From: Pseudomonas sp. LRP2-20
GTDB taxonomy: Bacteria; Pseudomonadota; Gammaproteobacteria; Pseudomonadales; Pseudomonadaceae
Direction: 5' to 3'
Length of the DNA: 64,000 nt
Assembly (NCBI RefSeq): GCF_024349685.1
Contig: NZ_AP025944.1
Location: forward strand, 5,225,001 to 5,289,000
Shown: in pieces, positions 49,266-64,000 of the stretch
How positions within the stretch are numbered: the first letter of the stretch is position 1
Layout: every line of letters begins with the position of its first letter
Notes under the pieces: model-generated
Told to the model about the DNA's origin: nothing
The model's database searches: none
What the model saw: the letters and a program-made list of their open reading frames with translations, nothing else
Position numbers and translations under genes: made by a program

Positions 49266-50606
49266 TCAGGCACAAACTTCTGTGACCAGCTTGGCCAGGG
49301 CTTCGGCGTGGCCGCGCACCTGGTTTTCGTCGTCACCTTCGACCATCACCCGCACCAAAGGCTCGGTGCCGGACTTGCGCAGTAGCACACGGCCGCGCCC
49401 GGCCATGGCCTCGGTGACCTTGGCGCTGGCTTCCTTGACTGCCGGGTGCTCCAGGGGGTCGACCTTGCTGGCGCCAAAACGCACGTTGATCAACACCTGC
49501 GGGCATTTGCGCAGGGCTTGCCGCGCATGTGCAAGGGTCTCATCACGGCGCTTGAGCGCCATCAGCACCTGAAGCGCGGCAATGATCGCATCACCGGTAG
49601 TGGTGTGGTTGCAGCACACCACATGCCCGGAGTTCTCGCCACCGAGCAACCAGTCACGTTCGAGCAACTCGGCCATCACGTAGCGATCACCAACCTTGGC
49701 CCGCACGAACGGAATATCCAGGTCCTTGAGCGCAAGCTCCAGGCCCAGGTTGCTCATCAGCGTGCCGACCACGCCGCCTTGCAGCTTGCCCCGCTCGTGC
49801 AGGTCGCGGGCGATGATGAACAACAACTCGTCGCCATCGACAATGGCACCGGTGTGGTCGACCATCAATACCCGATCCCCATCGCCGTCAAAGGCGATGC
49901 CCAGATCGGCATGGCCCACCAGCACGGCTGCCTGCAACGATTCGATGTGGGTCGATCCGCAGCCCTCGTTGATGTTCAGGCCGTCTGGCTGCGCATGCAG
50001 CACGGTCACATCGGCACCGAGTTCGCGGAACACGCTCGGGGCGACCTTGTAGGTGGCGCCATGGGCGCAATCGACCACCAGCTTGAGGCCCTCGAAGCTG
50101 GTGCTGGTCGGCACGCTGCTCTTGCAGAACTCGATATAGCGGCCAGCCGCGTCATTGATGCGGGAAACCTTGCCCAGCTTGCTCGACTCGACCACGGTCA
50201 TCGGCTGATCGAGCAATTCTTCGATCATCAGCTCGACTTCGTCAGGCAGCTTGGTGCCCTGCCCGGAGAAGAACTTGATGCCGTTGTCATCGTGCGGGTT
50301 GTGCGAGGCACTGATGACGATGCCCGCTTCGGCATGGAAGGTGCGAGTCAAGTATGCGATGGCAGGTGTCGGCATCGGCCCGAGCAGCATCACGTCAGCA
50401 CCGGCTGCTGACAGACCGGCCTCGAGCGCGGACTCGAACATGTATCCGGAAATACGCGTGTCCTTGCCCACCAGCACCCGGCAATTGCCTTGCTTGCGGA
50501 AGGCCATGCCAGCAGCCCAGCCCAGCTTCAACATGAAGTCCGGGGTGATCGGGTATTCGCCAACGCGACCACGGATACCGTCGGTACCAAAGTATTTTCT
50601 GCTCAT
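49266..50606 (-). CDS. glmM: Phosphoglucosamine mutase
   Basis: Converts glucosamine-6-phosphate to glucosamine-1-phosphate for UDP-GlcNAc, feeding peptidoglycan and LPS. The 446 residues contain the active-site phosphoserine loop [16 protein letters not shown], the Mg-binding DGDGDR and the sugar-binding GGENSGH loop. It follows folP by 15 bases in the ftsH-folP-glmM order conserved in gamma-proteobacteria. Confidence 0.96.
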   Translation of the reverse strand: MSRKYFGTDGIRGRVGEYPITPDFMLKLGWAAGMAFRKQGNCRVLVGKDTRISGYMFESALEAGLSAAGADVMLLGPMPTPAIAYLTRTFHAEAGIVISASHNPHDDNGIKFFSGQGTKLPDEVELMIEELLDQPMTVVESSKLGKVSRINDAAGRYIEFCKSSVPTSTSFEGLKLVVDCAHGATYKVAPSVFRELGADVTVLHAQPDGLNINEGCGSTHIESLQAAVLVGHADLGIAFDGDGDRVLMVDHTGAIVDGDELLFIIARDLHERGKLQGGVVGTLMSNLGLELALKDLDIPFVRAKVGDRYVMAELLERDWLLGGENSGHVVCCNHTTTGDAIIAALQVLMALKRRDETLAHARQALRKCPQVLINVRFGASKVDPLEHPAVKEASAKVTEAMAGRGRVLLRKSGTEPLVRVMVEGDDENQVRGHAEALAKLVTEVCA

Positions 50607-50621
50607 AGGGACTCCAAATTC

Positions 50622-51473
50622 TTATTCGGCGTTCTGTACCGCGGCAATCATGCGCACCACATCGACGGTCTCGGCCACATCATGGACGCGCAGGATACTG
50701 GCCCCCTTGGTCATGGCCAGAGCCGCCAGCGCCAGGCTGCCGTACAGTCGCTCACCGACCGGACGATCCAGCGTCAGGCCGATCATGCTCTTGCGCGAAA
50801 CGCCCACCAGCAGCGGGCGACCAAGGCGATAGAGCGCTTCCATGTGCTTGAACAGGCTGAGGTTGTGCGCCAGTGTCTTGGCGAAACCGAAGCCTGGATC
50901 AAGGATGATTCGTTCAGCGGGGATGCCCGCAGCGGCGCAAGCGGCCATCCGCTGTTCAAGATAGCGCGTTACGTCGGCGGTCACATCGTCGTAATGCGGG
51001 TCGTCCTGCATGTTCCCGGGCTCGCCACGCATGTGCATCAGGCACACCGGCAAGCCAGTGTCCGCCGCAGCATCCAGCGCGCCATCACGCTCCAGGGCAC
51101 GCACGTCGTTGATCAGGCCGGCACCCAGCCGCGCCGACTCGCGAATGACCGCAGGCGTCGACGTATCGACCGAAATGACCACGTCGAAGCGAGTGTTGAT
51201 GGCCTCGACCATCGGCGCCACGCGCTCGATTTCTTCGGTGACCGAAACCGCACGCGCGCCAGGGCGGGTCGACTCGCCACCGATGTCGATCAGCGTGGCA
51301 CCTGCCGCGATCATCGCTTCGGCATGGCGCAACGCCTCGTCGCGCTGATTGAAGCGCCCGCCATCGGAGAAGGAATCGGGCGTGATATTGAGAATACCCA
51401 TGACATGGGTACGGGAAAGGTCAAGAACCCGGTTGCCGCAAGGCAACCGGGTCGGGTACTGCACTGAGCTCAT
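50622..51473 (-). CDS. folP: Dihydropteroate synthase
   Basis: Joins p-aminobenzoate and hydroxymethyldihydropterin pyrophosphate, the product of folK at 25315; this enzyme is the sulfonamide target. The 283-residue TIM barrel has NITPDSFSDGGRF, IDIGGESTRPGA, DPGFGFAKTLAHNLSLF and the VGVSRKSMI signature. ATG 51473 is eight bases after the ftsH stop. Confidence 0.96.
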   Translation of the reverse strand: MSSVQYPTRLPCGNRVLDLSRTHVMGILNITPDSFSDGGRFNQRDEALRHAEAMIAAGATLIDIGGESTRPGARAVSVTEEIERVAPMVEAINTRFDVVISVDTSTPAVIRESARLGAGLINDVRALERDGALDAAADTGLPVCLMHMRGEPGNMQDDPHYDDVTADVTRYLEQRMAACAAAGIPAERIILDPGFGFAKTLAHNLSLFKHMEALYRLGRPLLVGVSRKSMIGLTLDRPVGERLYGSLALAALAMTKGASILRVHDVAETVDVVRMIAAVQNAE

Positions 51474-51481
51474 AGATGCCC

Positions 51482-53386
<1,905 letters not shown>

Positions 53387-53587
53387 GTCGTTCAATTCGC
53401 TACCCTCTGAGGCCGGCGCACGACGCAGCCGTGCCTCGCATGATATTCATCGCCCTAACTTACTACATTACCTACGCATCCGCAGGCACCGTCTGTAACC
53501 CTTTGTGAAACCTAGACTACACGAAGTTCGGACAATCCAGACGGGGCGGCCGATTGGAAATAACTATCAGCCACCCCGCAACACGCC

Positions 53588-54214
53588 TCATGCCCCTTTG
53601 AACCCCCTGCCAAGCAGGTACTGCTCACGGGAACGGTCCCGCGAAGAAGACGGCTTGCGCATCTGCACCTTGTCAAACTTGCTACGCACGTCCTTGAGGT
53701 ACATGTCGAAACCTTCGCCCTGGAAGATCTTGATCAGGAAGTCCCCGCCCGGCTTGAGCACGCGGGTCGCCAGATCCAGGGCCAGCTCGCAGAGGAACAT
53801 GGCTCGCGGCATGTCCACTGCAGGCGTACCACTCATATTGGGGGCCATGTCGGAAATCACAAGGTCTACGTGCGAATCCCCGACCGCCTGAAGAATCTGC
53901 TGCAGCACTTCATCCTGGGTGAAGTCGCCCTGAATGAAGGTCACATCAGGGATCGAGTCCATCTCCAGAATGTCGGACGCAATCAGGCGCCCCTGGCCAC
54001 CAATCAGACGACTGGTCACCTGCGACCAGCCTCCGGGGGCCGCGCCGAGGTCGATCACGCTCATGCCCGGACGAATCAGGCGGTCTTTTTCCTGGATCTC
54101 CAGCAGTTTGTAGCTCGCACGCGAGCGGTAGCCATCCTTCTGTGCCTGTTTCACAAAAGGATCGTTGAAATGCTCTCGCAGCCAGTTTGCGCTGCTTTTG
54201 GAACGTTGTACCAC
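53588..54214 (-). CDS. rlmE: 23S rRNA (uridine(2552)-2'-O)-methyltransferase
   Basis: Also called FtsJ/RrmJ, a heat-shock-linked enzyme that methylates U2552 of 23S rRNA. The 208 residues show the SAM motif [12 protein letters not shown] and the K-D-K-E catalytic set: K of [12 protein letters not shown] in [12 protein letters not shown] in [10 protein letters not shown] and the following E. It starts at GTG 54214 with GAGGTG seven bases upstream. It is divergent from yhbY and upstream of ftsH, the usual arrangement. Confidence 0.95.
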   Translation of the reverse strand: MVQRSKSSANWLREHFNDPFVKQAQKDGYRSRASYKLLEIQEKDRLIRPGMSVIDLGAAPGGWSQVTSRLIGGQGRLIASDILEMDSIPDVTFIQGDFTQDEVLQQILQAVGDSHVDLVISDMAPNMSGTPAVDMPRAMFLCELALDLATRVLKPGGDFLIKIFQGEGFDMYLKDVRSKFDKVQMRKPSSSRDRSREQYLLGRGFKGA

Positions 54215-54316
54215 GGGGCACCTCGATGATATGCGTCGTGATTGACTGGGCGGAGCCGGTGGCCCTCGGGTAAAATGCCGGTCAATTTTACAGAATCAGA
54301 CGGAAAGGGTCAGATT

Positions 54317-54625
54317 ATGCCGCTCAATAACGAGCAGAAGAAGCAATACAAGTCCATTGGTCATGACCTGAAGCCGGTCCTGATCGTTGCTGGCAACGGC
54401 TTGAACGAAGGCGTTATCGCCGAATTGGAGCGTGCGCTGGCCGACCACGAACTGATCAAGGTCGAAATTCGCTCGGAAGATCGCGAAGAGCGCGCCGCCG
54501 CCATTGCCGAACTGTGCAAGGTTGGCCGTGCCGAGCTGGTACAGACCATCGGCAAGAAGGCGCTGATCTACCGCAAGAACCCACAACCAAACAAGCAGCT
54601 GTCCAACATCCACCGCTACAAGTGA
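54317..54625 (+). CDS. yhbY: YhbY/CRS1 (CRM domain) RNA-binding protein
   Basis: A 102-residue single CRM domain protein that associates with pre-50S ribosomes in E. coli. It shows the KPVLIVAGNGLNEGVIAELERALADHELIKVEI core with the GxxG-type loop of the fold. ATG 54317 (MPLNNEQKKQ). It is the only plus-strand gene in this part and diverges from rlmE, as in most gamma-proteobacteria. Confidence 0.94.
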   Translation: MPLNNEQKKQYKSIGHDLKPVLIVAGNGLNEGVIAELERALADHELIKVEIRSEDREERAAAIAELCKVGRAELVQTIGKKALIYRKNPQPNKQLSNIHRYK

Positions 54626-54637
54626 CGGTGGCTCCGC

Positions 54638-55057
54638 TCAGTGGCGCGCCTGGCGCGCCCTGACCGGGACTGGTTGGGCCACCAGCACGATGCCGGAGAA
54701 GCCCAGCACCAGGAAACAGAACATCTGCCAGCGCTCGCCGACCGAGATGCCGTAGCGCAAGGTGTAGTACCCCACGCAGGCTGCAAAGCCCAACAACAGC
54801 ATCTGCCCGCGAAACTGCCGCCACCAGGCCGCCAGGCCGTCCACCCTCGCCAACACCGCCAGCTGGGTCAACAAGCCAAGCAACGCCACGCCGATCAACC
54901 AGCGGTCGATCTGCCCGGCGACATCCTGCACCAACAAGGGTGCAAGGCCACTGACTTTCAGCGCCGGCACCAGCCCCACATGGAACACCCACAGGCCACC
55001 GACCCAGAAAACCTGGGCCAGCTGCCAGAGGATCCCCTCGAGGGATGGCGCCCGCAG
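54638..55057 (-). CDS. Small integral membrane protein (DUF4149-like)
   Basis: Four hydrophobic helices are visible: QVFWVGGLWVFHVGLVPAL, LIGVALLGLLTQLAVLARV, MLLLGFAACVGYYTLRYGI and MFCFLVLGFSGIVLVAQPV. The layout resembles DUF4149 membrane proteins. No ATG, GTG or TTG occurs between the greA stop (55065) and the first helix; I give a tentative CTG start at 55057. The next in-frame ATG, at 55159, would overlap greA by about 95 bases. It lies downstream of greA on the same strand. Function unknown. Confidence 0.6.
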   Translation of the reverse strand: MRAPSLEGILWQLAQVFWVGGLWVFHVGLVPALKVSGLAPLLVQDVAGQIDRWLIGVALLGLLTQLAVLARVDGLAAWWRQFRGQMLLLGFAACVGYYTLRYGISVGERWQMFCFLVLGFSGIVLVAQPVPVRARQARH

Positions 55058-55064
55058 GCGCCGG

Positions 55065-55543
55065 TCAGATGTGTTTGACTTCGACAATCTCGTACTCGAC
55101 CGTACCGCTTGGCGTCTTGACCACCACGGTGTCACCTTCTTCCTTGCCAATGATGGCACGGGCGATCGGTGCGCTGCTCGAAAGTTTGCCTTGTTTCACG
55201 TCAGCTTCATCTTCGCCAACGATCTGGTAGGTCACTTCGTCATCGGTCTCGGTGTTGGCCAGCACCACGGTGGTGCCGAAAATCACCTTGCCGGTGTGGG
55301 CGATGGTGGTGACGTCGATCACCACCGAGTTCTGCAGACGGCCTTCGATATCGCGGATGCGCGCCTCGACCATGCCCTGCTCCTCACGGGCGGCATGGTA
55401 TTCGGCGTTTTCCTTGAGGTCGCCCAGCTCACGCGCTTCACCAATGGCTTGGCTCAGGCGCGGGCGCTCGGTCTTGCTCAGGAAGGTCAGCTCCTCTTCC
55501 AGGGCGCGAGCGCCCTGGACGGTCATCGGGTACTTGGTCATGC

Positions 55544-55547
<4 letters not shown>
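55065..55547 (-). CDS. greA: Transcription elongation factor GreA
   Basis: Stimulates transcript cleavage by backtracked RNA polymerase. The 160 residues consist of the N-terminal coiled coil (about 10-80) with the tip region [15 protein letters not shown], and the C-terminal globular domain ([26 protein letters not shown]). ATG 55547 overlaps the carB stop (ATGA) and has AGGAC upstream; ATG 55541 is an alternative giving 158 aa. carA-carB-greA forms an operon, as reported for P. aeruginosa. Confidence 0.95.
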
Positions 55548-58765
<3,218 letters not shown>

Positions 58766-58871
58766 GGTTGTCACTCAAATCCGCGGGTCAGTCGGCAAGC
58801 CGTCTTGAACAATCTGGGTCAGGCGCTTCCGGGCGCGGCGCGAGCCGGCCCGGGGCCTTGATGCAGGATGC

Positions 58872-60008
58872 TCAGCGGCGCTTGGCCATGGCATCGGTGA
58901 AACGATCGAACAGTGGCGCGACGTCGGTCGGGCCTGGGCTCGCTTCAGGGTGGCCCTGGAAGCTGAACGCGCACTTGTCGGTGCGCTCGATACCCTGCAG
59001 GGTGCCGTCGAACAGCGACTTGTGAATGGCGCGGACGTTGCCCGGCAGGGTGGCTTCGTCAACGGCGAAACCGTGGTTCTGGCTGGTGATCATGACCACG
59101 CCGGTGTCCAGGTCCTGGACCGGGTGGTTGGCACCGTGGTGACCATGGCCCATCTTCACGGTCTTGGCGCCGGAGGCCAGGGCCAGCAGCTGGTGACCGA
59201 GGCAGATGCCGAATACCGGAATCTCGGTTTCGAGGATTTCCTTGATCGCCTGGATCGCATAGTCGCATGGCTCCGGATCACCAGGGCCGTTGGACAGGAA
59301 CACGCCATCCGGATTCAGCGCCAGCACTTCGCTGGCCGGGGTCTGGGCAGGCACCACCGTCACACGGCAGCCGCGGGCGACCAGCATGCGCAGGATGTTC
59401 AGCTTGACGCCGTAGTCGAAGGCGACCACGTGGTACGGCAGGTCGGCAGCATCGATGGTCGGGTGGCTGTCGGTTTTCAGTTCCCACACGCTGGAGCGCC
59501 ATTCGTAGCGCTCCTTGGTGGAAACGACCTTGGCCAGGTCCATGCCCTTCAGGCCAGGGAAGCCGCGGGCAGCAGCGATGGCGGCTTCTTCGCTGATGTT
59601 GTCACCAGCCAGGATGCAGCCGTTCTGAGCGCCTTTTTCGCGCAGGATACGGGTCAGGCGACGGGTGTCGATGCCGGCGATGGCGACGACGTTGTTGGCC
59701 TTGAGGTACTCAGGCAGCGACTGGGTGTTACGCCAGTTGCTGGCCAGCAGCGGCAGGTCACGGATGACCAGGCCAGCGGACCAGACACGGTTCGACTCGG
59801 CGTCTTCCGGCGTGGTGCCGGTGTTGCCGATGTGCGGGTAGGTCAGGGTAACGATTTGCTGCGCGTAGGAAGGGTCTGTAAGGATTTCCTGGTAGCCGGT
59901 CATAGCGGTGTTGAATACCACCTCACCAACGGTCTGACCGTCGGCACCGATAGCTTCACCGCGGAAAATACTGCCGTCGGCAAGGGCGAGTATGGCTGGC
60001 TTTGTCAA
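58872..60008 (-). CDS. carA: Carbamoyl-phosphate synthase small (glutaminase) subunit
   Basis: Hydrolyses glutamine and channels ammonia to CarB. The 378 residues have the N-terminal CarA domain ([34 protein letters not shown]) and a class I glutamine amidotransferase domain with the nucleophile Cys in [11 protein letters not shown] and the His-Glu pair near the end (GHPEASPGP). It starts at TTG 60008, with a perfect GGAGG five bases upstream; homologues begin at the same [11 protein letters not shown]. An attenuator-like hairpin lies 45-90 bases upstream. Confidence 0.95.
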   Translation of the reverse strand: MTKPAILALADGSIFRGEAIGADGQTVGEVVFNTAMTGYQEILTDPSYAQQIVTLTYPHIGNTGTTPEDAESNRVWSAGLVIRDLPLLASNWRNTQSLPEYLKANNVVAIAGIDTRRLTRILREKGAQNGCILAGDNISEEAAIAAARGFPGLKGMDLAKVVSTKERYEWRSSVWELKTDSHPTIDAADLPYHVVAFDYGVKLNILRMLVARGCRVTVVPAQTPASEVLALNPDGVFLSNGPGDPEPCDYAIQAIKEILETEIPVFGICLGHQLLALASGAKTVKMGHGHHGANHPVQDLDTGVVMITSQNHGFAVDEATLPGNVRAIHKSLFDGTLQGIERTDKCAFSFQGHPEASPGPTDVAPLFDRFTDAMAKRR

Positions 60009-60052
60009 GAAGACCTCCCGTAAATCAAGCATGAAAGGGCGATCGCAGGTTG

Positions 60053-60096
60053 CAAAAAAGCGGAGTGACGTATGGACACGTCACCCCGCTTTTATG
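60053..60096 (-). terminator. Attenuator-like terminator in the carA leader
   Basis: On the minus strand AAAAGCGGGGTGACGT pairs with ACGTCACTCCGCTTTT, followed by T residues, 45 bases before the carA start. As dapB ends at 60336, the position suits either a dapB terminator or attenuation of carAB. The remaining 60097-60335 holds a REP pair and AT-rich sequence with possible promoter elements near 60120-60170. Confidence 0.7.
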
Positions 60097-60225
60097 TGCT
60101 GAATTCAATTCGCTGCGCGCTTTTAGTGGACACACTAAAGCTGTAGCTTACAGAAAAGTGCGTTTTCGGTCTACCGCATATGTGCCTCCAAGACACATGA
60201 TTGCGACAGACTGACATCGGCGTCG

Positions 60226-60316
60226 CCTGTTTCGCGGATAAACCCGCTCCCACAGGGGCCGCACAGCGCCTGAGCCCTGCATAAATCCCGTGGGAGCGGG
60301 TTTACCCGCGAACAGG
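60226..60316. repeat. REP inverted pair between dapB and carA
   Basis: Arms about 60226-60256 and 60287-60316, sharing CCCGCTCCCAC and its complement, with a 30-base spacer. They differ at a few positions (GCGGATAAACCC versus GCGGGTAAACCC). Confidence 0.85.
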
Positions 60317-60335
60317 CCAGCACCGCTTGAACGAC

Positions 60336-61142
<807 letters not shown>

Positions 61143-61152
61143 CTATTCCTTG

Positions 61153-62277
61153 TCAAAGATCGCCAAAGAAGCGTTTCACGCCATCGAACCAGCCACTGGC
61201 CTTGGGCGAATGGGAGCTGTCGCCTTCCAGCGAACTGCGCAGCTCTTCGAGCAATTCACGCTGACGGCGGCTGAGGTTGACCGGGGTTTCCACCGCCACA
61301 CGGCACAGCAGGTCACCCGCACCACCGCCACGCACCGGCGCCACACCCTTGCCACGCAAGCGGAACTGCTTGCCGGTCTGGGTGCCTTCCGGAATTTTCA
61401 GTTTCACGCGACCATCGAGGGTCGGCACTTCCAGTTCGCCACCGAGGGCGGCATCGGTGTAGCTGATCGGCACTTCGCAGTACAGGTGCTTGCCATCACG
61501 CTGGAAGATCTCGTGCTCACGCACGTTGATCACGACGTACAAGTCGCCGGTCGGACCACCATGGGTGCCCGCCTCGCCCTCACCGGACAGACGAATGCGG
61601 TCGCCGGTATCGACACCCGCCGGCACCTTGACCGACAGGGTCTTGTATTCCTCGACACGGCCTTCGCCGTGGCACGAGGTGCACGGGTCGGTGATGATCT
61701 TGCCCTGGCCATGGCAACGCGGGCAGGTCTGCTGCACCGAGAAGAAGCCTTGCTGCATACGCACCTGGCCGATACCGCCGCAGGTCGGACAGGTCGACGG
61801 GGTCGACCCCTTCTTGGCGCCGGAGCCGTCACACGGCTTGCAGTTGACCAGCGTTGGCACGCGGATGCTGACCGTGGTGCCACGCACCGCTTCTTCCAGG
61901 TTCAGCTCCAGGGTGTAGCGCAGGTCGCTGCCGCGCTGGGCACCGCCACGGCCACCGCCGCGACCACCACCGAAGAAGTCGCTGAACACGTCGCCGAAAA
62001 TGTCGGAGAAGTTGGCGCCACCGAAGCCGGCACCACCGCCACCCATGCTCGGGTCGACGCCGGCGTGGCCGTACTGGTCGAACGCTGCACGCTTGCTCGC
62101 ATCAGACAGTACTTCGTAGGCCTCGTTGGCTTCCTTGAACTTGTCTTCCGATTCTTTATCGCCCGGGTTGCGGTCCGGGTGGTACTTCATCGCCAGGCGG
62201 CGATAGGCCTTTTTGAGGTCGGCTTCGCTGGCGCCGCGCTCGACACCCAGGACCTCATAATAATCACGCTTGGACAT
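61153..62277 (-). CDS. dnaJ: Chaperone protein DnaJ
   Basis: Hsp40 co-chaperone delivering substrates to DnaK and stimulating its ATPase. The 374 residues have a J domain (1-70, HPD in [10 protein letters not shown]), a Gly/Phe-rich region (about 75-115), four CxxCxGxG zinc motifs ([32 protein letters not shown]) and C-terminal substrate-binding domains. It lies 197 bases after dnaK. Confidence 0.97.
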   Translation of the reverse strand: MSKRDYYEVLGVERGASEADLKKAYRRLAMKYHPDRNPGDKESEDKFKEANEAYEVLSDASKRAAFDQYGHAGVDPSMGGGGAGFGGANFSDIFGDVFSDFFGGGRGGGRGGAQRGSDLRYTLELNLEEAVRGTTVSIRVPTLVNCKPCDGSGAKKGSTPSTCPTCGGIGQVRMQQGFFSVQQTCPRCHGQGKIITDPCTSCHGEGRVEEYKTLSVKVPAGVDTGDRIRLSGEGEAGTHGGPTGDLYVVINVREHEIFQRDGKHLYCEVPISYTDAALGGELEVPTLDGRVKLKIPEGTQTGKQFRLRGKGVAPVRGGGAGDLLCRVAVETPVNLSRRQRELLEELRSSLEGDSSHSPKASGWFDGVKRFFGDL

Positions 62278-62430
62278 AGGTCATTTGCACCTTGTGGGGC
62301 GTCTGGCATCTGCGCCGCGCCATCAGCACCTGCCTGCAAGCCACGAATGGCCCGGACAAATGCTGTAAAAAATCTCGAATTCCAGATACACCAACGCGGG
62401 AGCAAGCCCCCGCGCGGCGACATCCTACCA

Positions 62431-62454
62431 GTTCACCGGCACACGCCGGTGAAC
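62431..62454. other. Strong hairpin between dnaK and dnaJ
   Basis: Perfect 10-bp stem gttcaccggc / gccggtgaac with loop acac, 20 bases after the dnaK stop and without a T tract. It could trim dnaJ expression relative to dnaK or protect the dnaK 3' end. Confidence 0.6.
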
Positions 62455-62474
62455 GGGTCGACAGCATGCAACGA

Positions 62475-64000
62475 TTACTTCTTGTCGTCGCCTTTCACTT
62501 CTTCGAACTCGGCGTCAACCACGTCATCGTGCTTGGCTTCCGGCTCGGCTTGCTGGGCGCCGCCCTGAGGCTGTTCGGCCTGCTGCTCGGCGTACATCTT
62601 CTGAGCAACCGGAGCCGAAACCTTGGACAGCTCTTCGACCTTGGCGTCGATGGCAGCCTTGTCGTCGCCTTTGACAGCGGCTTCCAGGGCAACCACGGCG
62701 GCTTCGATCGCGGTCTTCTCTTCAGCAGTGACCTTGTCACCAGCGTCAGCGACCATCTTGCGAGTCGAGTGCACCAGCGCGTCACCCTGGTTACGGGCAG
62801 CGGCCAGCTCTTCGAACTTGCGGTCTTCCTCGGCGTTGGCCTCGGCGTCACGCACCATGCGCTCGATTTCTTCGTCCGACAGGCCGGAGTTGGCCTTGAT
62901 CACGATCGACTGGGTCTTGCCAGTGGCCTTGTCTTTGGCGCCCACGTGCAGGATGCCGTTGGCATCGATGTCGAAGGTCACTTCGATCTGCGGCACGCCA
63001 CGTGGCGCTGGCGGAATGTCAGCCAGGTCGAACTTGCCCAGCGACTTGTTCTGCGCAGCCTGCTTACGCTCACCTTGCAGCACGTGAATGGTCACGGCGC
63101 TCTGGTTGTCGTCGGCAGTCGAGAACACCTGCGACTTCTTGGTCGGAATGGTGGTGTTCTTCTCGATCAGCGCAGTCATCACGCCGCCCATGGTTTCGAT
63201 ACCCAGGGTCAGCGGGCTGACGTCCAGCAGCAGTACGTCTTTCACGTCACCGGCCAGTACGGCGCCCTGGATGGCAGCACCCATGGCCACGGCTTCGTCC
63301 GGGTTGACGTCCTTGCGCGCTTCTTTACCGAAGAAGTCGGCAACGGCCTTCTGCACCATTGGCATACGGGTCTGGCCGCCGACCAGGATCACGTCGTCGA
63401 TCTTGCCAGCGTCGATGCCGGCGTCTTTCAGGGCGATGCGGCAAGGCTCGATGGTACGGTTGACCAGGTCTTCGACCAGCGACTCCAGCTTGGCGCGGGA
63501 GATCTTCACGTTCAGGTGCTTGGGACCGGTGGCATCTGCAGTGATGTACGGCAGGTTGACGTCGGTCGACTGAGCGGAGGACAGCTCGATCTTGGCCTTT
63601 TCAGCGGCTTCTTTCAGGCGCTGCAGAGCCAGTGGATCGTTCTTCAGGTCCATGCCGGACTCTTTCTTGAACTCGTCGACGAGGTAGTCGATCAGGCGCA
63701 TGTCGAAGTCTTCGCCACCCAGGAAGGTGTCGCCGTTGGTAGCCAGTACTTCGAACTGGTGCTCGCCATCGACTTCGGCGATTTCGATGACCGAAACGTC
63801 GAAGGTACCACCACCCAGGTCATAAACGATGACGGTGTGGTCGCCCTTGGCCTTGTCCATGCCGTAGGCCAGCGCAGCAGCGGTCGGTTCGTTGATGATA
63901 CGTTTCACGTCCAGACCAGCGATGCGACCGGCGTCTTTGGTAGCCTGGCGCTGGCTGTCGTTGAAGTACGCCGGAACGGTGATGACCGCTTCGGTAACGG
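62475..64000 (-). CDS. dnaK: Chaperone protein DnaK (C-terminal part, 5' end outside window)
   Basis: Hsp70 chaperone. The last ~508 codons are present and the frame runs off the window edge, where it reads [20 protein letters not shown]. Landmarks are GGGTFDVS and the other nucleotide-binding segments, the interdomain linker [14 protein letters not shown], the substrate-binding domain, the helical lid, and the acidic C-terminus [11 protein letters not shown], close to the usual EEVKDKK tail. An internal Met at 63908 is not the start. Followed by dnaJ. Confidence 0.97.
   Translation of the reverse strand, partial: VTEAVITVPAYFNDSQRQATKDAGRIAGLDVKRIINEPTAAALAYGMDKAKGDHTVIVYDLGGGTFDVSVIEIAEVDGEHQFEVLATNGDTFLGGEDFDMRLIDYLVDEFKKESGMDLKNDPLALQRLKEAAEKAKIELSSAQSTDVNLPYITADATGPKHLNVKISRAKLESLVEDLVNRTIEPCRIALKDAGIDAGKIDDVILVGGQTRMPMVQKAVADFFGKEARKDVNPDEAVAMGAAIQGAVLAGDVKDVLLLDVSPLTLGIETMGGVMTALIEKNTTIPTKKSQVFSTADDNQSAVTIHVLQGERKQAAQNKSLGKFDLADIPPAPRGVPQIEVTFDIDANGILHVGAKDKATGKTQSIVIKANSGLSDEEIERMVRDAEANAEEDRKFEELAAARNQGDALVHSTRKMVADAGDKVTAEEKTAIEAAVVALEAAVKGDDKAAIDAKVEELSKVSAPVAQKMYAEQQAEQPQGGAQQAEPEAKHDDVVDAEFEEVKGDDKK

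Overview
The window is a stretch of core chromosome from a Pseudomonas, most likely of the P. putida group. The evidence is the gene order (msrP-pssA-ilvCHI, mrcB, PrrF next to hmuTUV-chaN, dksA-gluQRS-cbrX-cbrA-cbrB-CrcZ-pcnB-folK-panBC-pgi-acs, then the pnp-to-dnaK block), the GC-rich codon use, and many putida-type REP palindromes. It holds about 57 protein genes, two tRNAs and two regulatory RNAs. Nearly all genes belong to well-known families. I found no phage, island, CRISPR array or defence cassette. The only clear mobile element is one complete IS3-family (IS150-like) copy.

Layout. 1-4434 (minus): the start of msrP, pssA, then ilvC, ilvH and ilvI for branched-chain amino acids, with a long ilvI leader. 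4834-8292 (minus): penicillin-binding protein 1B with a TPR lipoprotein and a YqcC-like protein. 8410-10424 (plus): a kinase/ATPase fusion and a TfoX-C protein. 10474-14198: the Fur-controlled PrrF sRNA facing a haem-uptake operon (hmuTUV-chaN), with a Rieske protein gene leaving divergently from a second Fur box. 14654-18148: sfsA, an aminotransferase, dksA and gluQRS. 18376-23803: the carbon/nitrogen control module cbrX-cbrA-cbrB and the Crc-titrating RNA CrcZ behind a sigma54 promoter. 23927-27717: pcnB, folK, panB and panC. 27951-29382: the insertion sequence, sitting beside a REP cluster. 29506-38581: pgi, acs, an MpaB-like protein, a large DUF748/OmpA-like protein, a VOC protein, a quinol-monooxygenase-like protein and a BON-domain protein.

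From 38845 to the end almost everything is on the minus strand and concerns gene expression and growth: pnp, rpsO, truB, rbfA, infB, nusA, rimP, initiator tRNA-Met, tRNA-Leu(GAG), secG, tpiA, glmM, folP, ftsH and rlmE. The pair yhbY (plus) diverges from rlmE. Then come a small membrane protein, greA, carB, carA, dapB, dnaJ and the 3' part of dnaK, which runs off the window.

The more interesting material lies between genes: a short leader ORF rich in Leu and Val before ilvI, stacked hairpins before pnp, a terminator-like attenuator before carA, a GTAAC repeat array before panB that uses the same word as the CbrB-type sites before CrcZ, a perfect 45-bp inverted repeat that takes in a stop codon, an almost leaderless mrcB promoter, and the IS insertion next to a REP. 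I do not see an undescribed multi-gene system here, and I have not forced one.
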